Positions 16,380-25,152 of a stretch of 33,592 nucleotides of DNA are shown here, in pieces; positions within the stretch are counted from its first letter, which is position 1; the number at the start of each line of letters is the position of its first letter. The stretch spans positions 735,000 to 768,591 of the forward strand of contig NZ_WJBI01000001.1 in NCBI RefSeq assembly GCF_020804225.1. Direction: 5' to 3'. Both the position numbers and the translations under genes were made by a program. A model generated the notes under the pieces. The model was given only the letters and a program-made list of their open reading frames with translations. It made no database searches and had not been told where the DNA came from. The DNA is from Methanosarcina sp. DH2. Its GTDB lineage: Archaea > Halobacteriota > Methanosarcinia > Methanosarcinales > Methanosarcinaceae.

Positions 16380-17583
16380 TAAGCAATGATAGAAATAGGT
16401 AAGTAAAAAATAATAGTATTTTCCATTTTACATGCATTATTTTAAGTTATTAACTGTCGTGTATAACCTGCTTTTATAGATTAATTTTGGACATATATTT
16501 TAAAAATTGATTAAATATATTCAATATTTGCTATAATCTTATGAATGTGTTTTTTATGCATAATTCAATTTGAATAGTACACGGAGGGAAGCAAAAGTAG
16601 TTTTATAAATATAGTCTAATAATATGCTGAATAGGTTTGAGGCTAATCGCTATCTTTTTTAGGCTAACTGTCGTTTTTTCAGGAGATTATTCATGAAGAT
16701 ATATACATAATTAAATACAATGGGGCATAAATTAGTTCTTTGTCAAATATTATATATTAAATATCATATGTGACTTAAGATATAATAAATGAATCATTCA
16801 CATGCAATTTTCAGGCAATGTGGGTTATACAATGAATATATTAATTTAGGCATATATAGTAATATGCTTTTTACTAGGTATTATGTAAATTACAACAGTT
16901 GACCAGGCTAAAATACATATATATTATAAGATAATTATCGCACGATATTCAATTACCTATATGTTTAAGCGCGTTTCAAATAACAATGTTAATTTTACAC
17001 ATATTAACTTTAATGCATATATCTTATTGGATGCGTTTCAAAATTTAATATACTACGGTAATTGTAGCGTCAAAATATATGTATTTGATAGGATGTTATT
17101 GTCTGGTTACCTGTATATATTCTTTTATAAACCATTCATCATGATATATTCACAAATATAGCATAATCATTGAGTGGATTCTAAAATAATGAATGCATTT
17201 AATAATGTGTTATGGGTAAAACACTATTCTGGGGAGTTCATTTAAATAATGACTTATTAATTCATTGCCTATTTTAATAAATATATTCTATTATAATCTA
17301 AAATAAGCATTTAACTTTAAGTCGATTATTTTTTTGATGAATTTTTAATATAATCTTAATTATAGATAATTCTTCACTTCATTTAAAAAGATACTCAACA
17401 AATAAATCCATGTCTTAGAGCGCATAGATTATTTTTGAAGTTATAATCTATTTACAGTCAATGGATTTCTAAGATTTCTTAATATTTATAGAAATTATTC
17501 ATGTAGCTACATTTTATTAATCTGTATTTATAATATGGTTTTTTGAGTGAATATGGTAGACTATTCAGTTAAAATTTCATCAG

Positions 17584-18320
17584 AAACACATAGGTAAAAA
17601 ACAGGCATAGAAATCGATTTATCCAGCGGAGTCTTTATTAATGGAAAGCTATGTATATTTTTTAAGAATAATTGTTTAGAAGAATGGAATTAATAGAACG
17701 TTCTGTACATAGATACTATATGTATGGTTATAGAGATTCTCAGAATTATTTTACCTCAATATTGTTTCATATTTACTATTGCGGTGATCGGCAGAAAGTA
17801 CTCTATTCCTATAGTATCTGAAATAATTGACTTAACAAAATAAGGGGTTGATCAGGAAAATTCACCCAAAGCAAAATTGATTCCTATATATTATAGGAAT
17901 AATTCATCCGAAGCGTTTCACCGGGTCGAAGGTATGGATTAAAAAGGGATGCCTGAAATCAAAAATAATCCCTATGCAAATAAATAATAATTAATGCGAA
18001 GATATATTATAAAAGAGCATTATTGTTCAGTAAAAACGCCACTTAGATGTTTTGAGAAATAATTACAGTTTTTTGTTTACCGAGAAACTCCATAATTCTA
18101 GCCTCTGGAAGAAAATAAAACATTTTCTGAAATAAGTCTTTTTCTACTTAACTATTTTATTTTTCTATTAATTCTTTCAAAATACTCTATTTTATAACTG
18201 AATAAATATATATTTACTACAATAATGGTATTTTATTAACCTATTTTTATATATTACTATTTCGACCCGATCCTCTACACTATTCAATTTAAAAATAGGT
18301 AAAAACACATAGGTAAAAAA
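17584..18320. repeat. Pair of 18-bp direct repeats (17584-17601 and 18303-18320)
   Basis: aaacacataggtaaaaaa occurs at both places, and each copy is preceded 20-25 bp upstream by a ctattcaRttWaaaa motif. The copies are 719 bp apart within the gene desert and no gene lies between them. They could be the ends of a lost element or an ancient duplication. Confidence 0.5.
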
Positions 18321-18826
18321 TAAGGAAACGATACGAAATATTCTGATAAAGTACCTTTATTTAGAATAAATAACTTTTGTTTAGAACATCCGACTTATTA
18401 TATTTTTTTGTCCTAAAGAACTTTTTACTATGCCATATTCTGGCATGATCCGGCAAATCATTAAATGATTACTTTATCAATAAGCATTTTGGGATAATAT
18501 TCTCACTTTATTTCTCATCAAACTGATCCTACTAATACATCACATTTAGTACATTGTTATATTTAACATTATTACATTTGTATTCTTATTCAAGCTTTTC
18601 ATTATTTAATCCAGAGCCTTGTTTCTTAATTTTTATCCCAGATGTTCTGATTCAAAAAATAGTTACATATTTATTCTGAAATGGATTTTTACGTTATTGT
18701 TCTTTTTTAGCGATCTGGATATTTTTAATTTCACGTAACTTTATATTATTTATCACATTTAAATTAATTTTAAGAATATCTCGGTCCAGATCCTACTAAA
18801 AAAATAGATGTTCTCATGTAACGAAA

Positions 18827-19291
18827 TTATAATTCCAGCTTTAAATCAAAAATTTCTTCAAAAAGCTCATATTTTTTGCGTGCCCTGTACAGATACTGGC
18901 GAACCGGAGTCCTGTCTTTTGCCCGGGCAAAAAGGGCTTCAATTTCCCCTTTTGAGAAAACTGCCTCAAGTTTTTTTATGGGTACGGCTTCAAGCTCTTC
19001 CCAGCTTTCAATTACGGGATTGCTTATAGGTATGGGGATGGGAAGGAGAGTTACCTGAGCCTCATCTACCCAGTTCCAGTCGGAATCATAAATGTTTGCG
19101 TAGAAGGCACCGCATGTAATACATTTTGTTATGACTGCTATATTCTCCCCTGCAGAATGGTAGCTGAGGCTCATTATCATGGAGTCGCAAACAGTGCAGT
19201 TCCCAATCTCGTTTTTTTCCAGGCTATACGCAGGTATTCGGTTTTCTTCGATATAAAGAGTTTTTTCATTAAGGTCGTACCTATATTCCAT
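18827..19291 (-). CDS. Hypothetical protein with a four-cysteine zinc-ribbon-like motif
   Basis: A 154-residue protein of unknown function. C32-x2-C35 (CTVC) and C57-x2-C60 (CITC) form two CxxC knuckles 21 residues apart, consistent with a zinc ribbon or another metal site. The C-terminal half has a Pro-rich segment (PIPIPISNP) and a helical, charged end. GGAG 9-12 nt before ATG 19291 supports the start. It is flanked by AT-rich spacers and is probably monocistronic. The family was not recognised; nucleic-acid binding or protein contact are possible roles for such ribbons. Confidence 0.7.
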   Translation of the reverse strand: MEYRYDLNEKTLYIEENRIPAYSLEKNEIGNCTVCDSMIMSLSYHSAGENIAVITKCITCGAFYANIYDSDWNWVDEAQVTLLPIPIPISNPVIESWEELEAVPIKKLEAVFSKGEIEALFARAKDRTPVRQYLYRARKKYELFEEIFDLKLEL

Positions 19292-19798
19292 ATTATCCGC
19301 TCCTGAATGAGGCCTGAAGTCCCTGAAAGTGAATTTTTCTTTTTCCGGACTGGTATTTAATTTCCTCTTTGATTTCTGTTTAAGGTAATAACCCTATTAA
19401 TAATAATCGGATATAGATACTCTTCATTTTGGTGACATTTATTCGACCAGTAAAATAAAAAGCATCCTTTTCTCTAAATTCGTAACACTAAAAATATAAT
19501 TTTATCTAACAGTTGTAATAAAAATAAGTCACTTTAAATTTTCAATCCTTTCTAAATTTTGAATCGAATCTAAATTTTTTCTCCGATATTTTTAATTGCT
19601 ATTTCTTCAAAGGCAGTAATCAAAAAAGTTACACAAGATTTTCAAGGTAACTAGCTTTTTAATCAATTTAAATCCTATCTTTTTGTTAGATCGTTTGGTA
19701 AAATCCTCAAATAGTATTTTTTTAATACGAATATCTTTTCTAAACTAGTCACATAAAAAAGAGCATTAAAAAATCAGTAAGATGTAGAAATTGTAAGT
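19292..19798. other. AT-rich spacer without recognisable features
   Basis: No gene, hairpin or repeat of note apart from a short repeat of tctaaatttt near 19550-19575. It holds the promoter of the Zn-ribbon gene on the right and the downstream region of the TPR gene on the left. Confidence 0.4.
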
Positions 19799-22279
19799 TT
19801 AATTGAAATAGTTGGAAAGAAGACTGATAAATGCGTTAAACAAATTAATAATATTTTCACTATATACAGTCACGATTACTCCAATAACAGCTGTAAGAAT
19901 AACTAATATCAAAGTATTAATGTATTTGATGATTAGTTTGAGCATATTCACTGTTTTTATCAGAAACTTTTTTAGAGCTGATGGCTCAGACTCTGGAAGT
20001 GTAAAACATGGAGTAATAGTTCCATCCCATGTTTTTATTTGTTCTCTATGTATGTCCATCTGTTCAGCGGAACTGTATAATATTTTTTGAAGAGGACCCT
20101 CAATATTATTAGTAACCTCTATTAGCTCCATAATACATTCCTCAACAGCCTTCTCGTCTAAAAACATAGCGTCTTCTTTATATTTTTTAAGATTTTGCAT
20201 ACAATCTATAGCCTTATATAAAGAATCAACAAATAATTCTCCTTTATTATTTCCAATGTAGACTTCGTGAGAGTAACTTAATTTGTTTTTCCATATAGGC
20301 ACTTTATTATCTAGATCTGTAAAAGTTCTCTTTTCAATTATTGCTCTCATACAATCAAGCATATCTGCAAAAACCGACATTGAAACGAAACAAGCATTAC
20401 AGATTTTGTTTTCTTCTGTGGATGCTTCAGCGGCCTTTTTGTAGAACTCTGCTGCCTCCTGTATACCATTTATAATTTTCTTAAAATTTTCACTATCAGA
20501 ACTATTATTAGGATAAATTGTATAAAGAACAATTTTTCTAACTCTAGCTTTTCCTTTCTTTATATATCCTAAAGTTAGTAACTCCCCCTCTGACCCCTCT
20601 CCTGACTGTTTGCCGGCTTCAATATATTCGTCGCCTGAGATATCGGTATATTTCCAACATTTTGAATTAGTTTCCTCAATATTATATTTTTGTGCCAACT
20701 GATAGTATTTATTTGCCAGTGCATCATAAATTATTGCTCGAGTTATATGCTCATAAAAATTATTTCCACTTTCTGCAAATAAGCGAGCGGCTTTTTCCAT
20801 TTCTTTTTTAACTTTTCTATCTGAAATCCTAGGTAAATGCAAGATCGTAAGACTATATAAAAAACGAATGTCTGCATAATTAGGGTCATATTTTAAGAAG
20901 TTTTTACAATGTTTCGCGGCTTCTTTTAGTCGATCCATATCATAAAGGATATGGGCGTAATTGTAATTTAGCTCTCTATTTTTCGAATCATTGGCTAAAA
21001 GTATTTTGTAGTGTTTTTCAGCCTCTTCAAACCGATTCCTCGTATTAAGAAGATTGACATAATTTGCATGAGTAGTTAAATTTTGAGGATCAATATTTAA
21101 GGCAATTTTGTAATGTTCTTCTGCTTGGTCTATTCGACCCGTTCTATCTAGTAAATATCCATAATTGTTGTGGTTTATTGAGTTTTGAGGATCAATCTCT
21201 AAAGCAATCTTGTAGTGCTCTTCAGCTTCTTCGAGCATACCCATTTTATCAAGAAGAATTGCATAACTCGAGTGGGCTGCTAAATTTTTGGAATCAAATA
21301 CCAAAGCAAGCTTGTACTCCCTCTCTGCCTCTTCTTTTCGGTCATTTTCATAAAGGAATTGTCCATAATAATAATGGAGATCTGAACTTCGAGGATCAAT
21401 TTCTAAAGCAGTTTTAAATTCGTTTTCAGCTTCCTTTGGACGATTCATCTTATCTAGCATAAATCCATAATCATAATGAATCGCATTTTGGAATTTACTA
21501 TGATTATCAACTTTAAAATGTAAACCACGATAATTATAGTTTGAATTTTCGGGGTCAATTTCTAAAGCGATCTTAAATTCTTTTTCTGCCTCTTCCAACC
21601 GACCCAAACCATCGAGGAGAATACCATAATTGTAATGAATAGCTGCACATTTTGGGTTAGACATCAAAGCAAGCTTGTGTTGCTTTTCAGCCTCATTTAC
21701 TCTATCTAGTTTGTAAAGGATAACTCCATAATTTGAGTGGATCACTGGATTTTGAGGATCAATTTCTAGGGCTTTCTTATACTGCTCTTCAGCATCCTCT
21801 AGTCGGTTCATTTTATCGAGAAGAGTTCCATAATTCACATAAGCAGTAAGGTCAGTAGAATTGGCTAACAAAGCAAGTTTGTACTCTCTTTCTGCCTCCT
21901 CTAGACGATTCGTTTTTTGAAGTAAAAATCCATAATTTGTGTGAGTAGCCGCATTTTTTGGGTCAATTTCTAAAGCGATCTTAAATTCTTTTTCGGCTTC
22001 CTCTGGATGCCCTAATCTATAAAGAAGGCGTCCGTAATTTATGCGAGTAGCTACACGTCGGGGATCGAGATCTAAAGAACTCTTAAGCTCTTCACCTGCT
22101 TCTTCTAACTGACCCATAACCTCAAGGAAGTATCCATAGCTTGCGTGAAGAGCTGCATTCTTGGGGTCAGCCAACAAGTCAAGCTTATATTGTTCATCGA
22201 CTTTTTCTGAGAGAATACTTCCAGCAATAAGAATTATATTATTTAACTGAGTGGATAAATTTTCAGGATCAGGCTTCAT
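19799..22279 (-). CDS. Large TPR-repeat protein with a C-terminal membrane anchor
   Basis: An 826-residue scaffold-type protein. Residues about 37-500 hold roughly 13 tetratricopeptide repeats, each 34 residues, of the form NYGxLLdkmnRleEAExxYKxALeiDPqN. One unit around residues 240-265 is degenerate (GLHFKVDNHSK). Residues 500-760 form a helical, non-repetitive region. A hydrophobic helix near 783-805 (INTLILVILTAVIGVIVTVY) lies close to the C-terminus, so the TPR face should be cytoplasmic with a tail anchor. There is no clear Shine-Dalgarno before ATG 22279. The upstream region is packed with TTTAC/GTAAA motifs. Many repeats are close copies of each other, indicating growth by internal duplication. 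Partner and function are unknown; TPRs generally bind peptides or proteins. Confidence 0.88.
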   Translation of the reverse strand: MKPDPENLSTQLNNIILIAGSILSEKVDEQYKLDLLADPKNAALHASYGYFLEVMGQLEEAGEELKSSLDLDPRRVATRINYGRLLYRLGHPEEAEKEFKIALEIDPKNAATHTNYGFLLQKTNRLEEAEREYKLALLANSTDLTAYVNYGTLLDKMNRLEDAEEQYKKALEIDPQNPVIHSNYGVILYKLDRVNEAEKQHKLALMSNPKCAAIHYNYGILLDGLGRLEEAEKEFKIALEIDPENSNYNYRGLHFKVDNHSKFQNAIHYDYGFMLDKMNRPKEAENEFKTALEIDPRSSDLHYYYGQFLYENDRKEEAEREYKLALVFDSKNLAAHSSYAILLDKMGMLEEAEEHYKIALEIDPQNSINHNNYGYLLDRTGRIDQAEEHYKIALNIDPQNLTTHANYVNLLNTRNRFEEAEKHYKILLANDSKNRELNYNYAHILYDMDRLKEAAKHCKNFLKYDPNYADIRFLYSLTILHLPRISDRKVKKEMEKAARLFAESGNNFYEHITRAIIYDALANKYYQLAQKYNIEETNSKCWKYTDISGDEYIEAGKQSGEGSEGELLTLGYIKKGKARVRKIVLYTIYPNNSSDSENFKKIINGIQEAAEFYKKAAEASTEENKICNACFVSMSVFADMLDCMRAIIEKRTFTDLDNKVPIWKNKLSYSHEVYIGNNKGELFVDSLYKAIDCMQNLKKYKEDAMFLDEKAVEECIMELIEVTNNIEGPLQKILYSSAEQMDIHREQIKTWDGTITPCFTLPESEPSALKKFLIKTVNMLKLIIKYINTLILVILTAVIGVIVTVYSENIINLFNAFISLLSNYFN

Positions 22280-22326
22280 TTATAACGATTTTATTTAGTC
22301 CGTTCTTAATATACTTTTTTATTTTG

Positions 22327-22520
22327 TATTAAGTTTTATTTACACTTTAAAATTTACTAGAAATTCCTGCATGGTTTTACTATTTTACCTGTAAAATTTA
22401 CCCAATACTGTTTTACTTTTTATTGTAAATGTTTACACGCTCGCCCACTAACAGTTTACACAATTTACTGTAAATTTACTAAATTTACAATTTACAAGTA
22501 AAAACATACATATTTTTACA
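22327..22520. promoter_or_regulatory. Dense cluster of TTTAC/GTAAA motifs with four palindromic pairs
   Basis: About 15 copies of TTTAC or its complement lie in about 190 bp upstream of the TPR gene. Four are arranged as palindromes: GTAAAaTTTAC (22391-22401), GTAAAtgTTTAC (22425-22436), GTAAATTTAC (22470-22479) and TTTACaaGTAAA (22491-22502). This looks like an array of operator half-sites for a regulator of the TPR gene. Spacing is irregular and the units are too short for a CRISPR array. Confidence 0.5.
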
Positions 22521-22526
22521 CTCGCC

Positions 22527-23031
22527 TTAATACAAGAAATCAATATCTTCTCTTCTTCCTTCTACATACTCCGCTAATTCAAACCCTTTCCTTTCTATTA
22601 CTTTCCTTCTTGGGATAAGTTTCCCTTCATACTCTATTCTTTCACTCATTCGGGTTTCATAAGCCTTACTTAGCTTATCGGTTCCACCTACTCTTAATCT
22701 GAGAGCATAGTTACTCATTCTCAAAAAGTCGCTTTTAGGAACCCTATAACCTTTTGAAAGTAATCTATAGACTATTACATCTATCTCCCCTCTAAAAATC
22801 TCCTGTAGGTCATATGCTAAACTTCTTTTTTCGTTTCTCATTTCATGCAAAAAAACCTCTTCAGGAATCTAAAACCCTACTGTGTTAATCAATCTCAAAC
22901 ACTCAGCCTCAAGCCATAATTCAGCATGGCACCATATCTCCTGAACCCATAGGCATTCTATACTGCTCTATCCTTGAACAGAACTCATACCTTTCAGGAA
23001 TTAGTTTGGAAAACGTATTCCGTATTTCCAT
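22527..23031 (-). pseudogene. cas1: Degraded cas1 (C-terminal half), several frameshifts and stops
   Basis: Read from the minus strand, consecutive pieces match the order of the Cas1 integrase C-terminal domain. Piece 1 (from 23031): FSKLIPERYEFCSR...GSGDMV, ending at TGA 22921-22923. Piece 2, in another frame: AMLNYG, ending at TGA 22894-22896. Piece 3, in a third frame: LEAECLRLINTVGF, stopped by TAG 22869-22871. The same frame then continues as IPEEVFLHEMRNEKRSLAYDLQEIFRG... (given here in parts: FLHEMR, then SLAYDLQEIFRG) to the end at 22527. The His of LHE and the Asp of YDLQE correspond to Cas1 metal ligands. The N-terminal beta domain and the catalytic Glu region are gone. No cas2, other cas gene or repeat array is nearby. 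A casposon Cas1 is less likely because there is no extra C-terminal DNA-binding domain. Not functional. Confidence 0.8.
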
Positions 23032-23256
23032 GCTAAACCACCTTCAAGGTATAATTCAGATTAGCTGTCATTTAGTAGCCTAATTTCTAATAATTTTTTC
23101 TTTTGTTTTTATATAATAGGCAATTATATTATTGATTTAACATAGTAGATATTATTATAAATTTTAAAATGTTCAAAAATTCTGATAAAAAAATAAATCT
23201 GTTTAATTTTATAACAACATTTTAAATTTAAAATATAGCGTTTAATAGGGACACAA

Positions 23257-24303
23257 ATGAAAAAGCGGGGCAAAGCATATCCAATCGTTTTAGCTTCAAC
23301 AGCTTTTCTCTTACTTTTAATTATTTTTTCATTTACGGAGTCAACACCCAATGTACAAAGTAATTTATCTGCTGCGTATGCATATGTGCCGAATGAAAAA
23401 AGTAACGATGTCTCTGTAATTAATATAACAACTGACACCTTTATAGCAAATATATCTGTAGGAGCTAACCCTGCTGGAGTTGCAGTCAGTCCTGATGGAA
23501 AAAAAGTATATGTAACGAACGAGGAAAGTAACAATATCTCTATAATTGATACATCAAACTATAGTAATATTACAAGTGTGTCTGTACAAATGTATCCTTT
23601 AGGGGTTGCAATTACACCTGATGGAAAAAAGGTATATGTAGCAAACTACTACAGCAAAAGTGTCTCCGTAATTGATGCCTCAAATTACAGTGTTAACAAT
23701 GTATCTGTAGGGGCCCATCCGATTGAAGTTGCAATCACACCTGATGGGTCAAAGGTATATGTGGCAAACTCCGGCGAGGCAACTGTTTCTGTAATTAACA
23801 CAGCAACAAACGCTCCTATAAAGAAGATAGACGTAGTAACTGATCCTTACGGAGTTGCAGTCACACCTGATGGAACACAGGTATATGTGACAGGTCTAAG
23901 CACCAGTACTGTTTATGTAATTGACACGATAACAGATACTATTATAGGCTCACCAATAGTAGTAGGAAAGTATCCTCGCGGAGTCGCCTTTACGCCTGAT
24001 GGAACGAAAGCATTTGTAGCAAACCACGAGAATCCTGGCGGCAGCATCTCTGTGATAAATGCCATAACAAATACTGTTACAGATACCGTTGAGAATGTAG
24101 GAAACTATCCTTGTGGAGTTGCAGTCACACCTGATGGAAAAAAGGTATATGTGACGAACTCAGGCAGTAACAATATCTGTGTAATTGATACCAAAACAAA
24201 CGAAGTAATAAATAATAACATAGATGTAAAAGGATATGGTCCTGCTGGCTTAGGTCAGTTCATAGGTCCTCTTCCAGAGCCCCCACAGAATAGTTCCACC
24301 TAG
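23257..24303 (+). CDS. YVTN-family seven-bladed beta-propeller surface protein (ends at UAG)
   Basis: A secreted or surface protein of 348 residues. A basic N-terminus and hydrophobic helix at about 9-27 (PIVLASTAFLLLLIIFSF) form a signal peptide or anchor. Residues 40-335 contain seven repeats of about 42 residues, each with a P-x-G-V/E-V-A-x-(S/T)-P-D-G core followed by KVYV(T/A)N-type and SVI(D/N)-type strands, as in the YVTN propellers of Methanosarcina surface layer proteins. The protein then has a Pro/Ser/Thr linker and stops at UAG 24301-24303. No PGF-type sorting signal is present before the stop. The frame stays open for 47 more codons and encodes a transmembrane helix (see the next entry). 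ATG 23257 has only a weak AGGGA upstream. It probably works at the cell surface in adhesion or envelope structure. Confidence 0.88.
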   Translation: MKKRGKAYPIVLASTAFLLLLIIFSFTESTPNVQSNLSAAYAYVPNEKSNDVSVINITTDTFIANISVGANPAGVAVSPDGKKVYVTNEESNNISIIDTSNYSNITSVSVQMYPLGVAITPDGKKVYVANYYSKSVSVIDASNYSVNNVSVGAHPIEVAITPDGSKVYVANSGEATVSVINTATNAPIKKIDVVTDPYGVAVTPDGTQVYVTGLSTSTVYVIDTITDTIIGSPIVVGKYPRGVAFTPDGTKAFVANHENPGGSISVINAITNTVTDTVENVGNYPCGVAVTPDGKKVYVTNSGSNNICVIDTKTNEVINNNIDVKGYGPAGLGQFIGPLPEPPQNSST

Positions 24304-24447
24304 AGATTACTCTATAAATATATTAGCCTTACATGGTATTTTATCAATAATCTTATTATCCCGTATATTCGTGAGATTATCAGTGGATTAATTGTATCCG
24401 TTCTAATAGCCGTAATAATGAAGAGATATTCCAAAACATTCAAATGA
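24301..24447 (+). other. In-frame extension past UAG: membrane anchor of the YVTN protein
   Basis: After UAG 24301 the same frame runs 47 codons to TGA 24445-24447. It encodes RLLYKYISLTWYF, then a hydrophobic helix IISGLIVSVLIAVIM, then a basic end KRYSKTFK. Extracellular propeller, linker, helix and positive inner tail is a sensible topology, so this stretch was or is coding. In Methanosarcina UAG can be decoded as pyrrolysine; the full product would have 396 residues with the UAG residue at 349. The alternative is a recent nonsense mutation that releases the propeller from the membrane. Confidence 0.65.
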
Positions 24448-25152
24448 TATTTCTTTGACTCTCCTGTACGTAAGCTTTCCAATTCGATTTTCGGCTTTAT
24501 AGAAAACCTGCCTGAATAAGCTTTTAGGGGTTGAAAAATTGTTCATTAAAACGGATCAAGCAGTTAAGTTCAAATTAATAAAGACTCTTTATCACAGATG
24601 ATTTCTACAGAGCCAGGAAAATATATAAGTCAAGCTCTTTCTCTCTACTATAAGCTAGTTTTTGAGTAAGTAAAAATCAGTTCGGGAATTAAGTTTACTA
24701 TAATAACTAGTAACCTTAATAACCAGCAACCTTAATAACCAGTAACCTTAGAAGTTCTCTTCGAGTTCTTTTCTTAAACCTTAACCTGACCCTTCAAAAC
24801 AAATTCTCCCAAGCTTTAACCCTTTCTAAAACACGACTGTTAAGGTAATAGGCTAAAATGCTTATCACTTTTGGCATTTTGCTTCATATAAATACAGGGT
24901 TCCGATAGAGAGCGTTTTAAAATTAAATTTATTTCTATAATCTGGATAGGGCTTACACGCTTGAACTGAAAGACAGTAGCATTAAACCGTAAATCTCTAA
25001 AGTGCAAATTCAAACCATGATGTTTAATGTGTTTGATTTTATGTCTCAATTGAGTGAGTCCTATGTAGTAGATTTACAGTCTGAATTTAAAGTTAACGCT
25101 GCCCATTATCCAGATATAGAAATGGTTTGAATTTTAAGACAGCCTCTCAGGA
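24448..25152. other. Spacer between the YVTN and homospermidine synthase genes
   Basis: The two genes converge here. It holds a tandem repeat (24702-24749) and an A/T block (aaaatatataag near 24617-24628) resembling a TATA box with no gene behind it. A 69-codon minus-strand frame at 24840-25049 (GLNLHFRDLRFNATVFQF within it) has somewhat protein-like content, but no Shine-Dalgarno and no recognised family, so it is not called. Confidence 0.4.
24702..24749. repeat. Tandem repeat, 3 copies of a 16-bp unit (aataaccagYaacctt)
   Basis: Three head-to-tail copies with one or two changes between them. Non-coding. Confidence 0.85.

Larger units (their letters stand above)
15844..18826. other. 3-kb AT-rich gene desert
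   Basis: No gene is supportable on either strand. The first 340 bp hold the upstream region of the PPK2 gene, then comes the 17-bp tandem repeat. From about 16440 to 18800 the DNA is extremely A/T-rich, with stops in all frames and only short open frames (the longest, 16961-17161, lacks a Shine-Dalgarno and has filler-like composition). An 18-bp direct repeat occurs at 17584 and 18303. It might be a decayed island or simply relaxed spacer DNA. Confidence 0.55.

Noticed and set aside
16183-16437. Minus-strand Leu/Tyr/Phe-rich repeat frames resembling membrane proteins
   Set aside because: Produced by the 17-bp tandem repeat, which happens to lack stops on that strand; there is no ribosome site.
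16961-17161. 66-codon plus-strand frame in the gene desert
   Set aside because: Asn/Ile/Tyr/Phe-rich composition expected from random AT-rich DNA, and no Shine-Dalgarno.
22327-22520. CRISPR array next to the cas1 relic
   Set aside because: The repeated motif is only 5-6 bp with irregular spacing; there are no 28-37 bp repeats or regular spacers.
23124-23534. 136-codon minus-strand frame opposite the YVTN gene
   Set aside because: Overlaps the coding strand of a clear propeller gene and has no family features of its own.
24840-25049. 69-codon minus-strand frame, possibly a transposase fragment
   Set aside because: No recognised motif, no ribosome site; kept only as a remark in the spacer entry.
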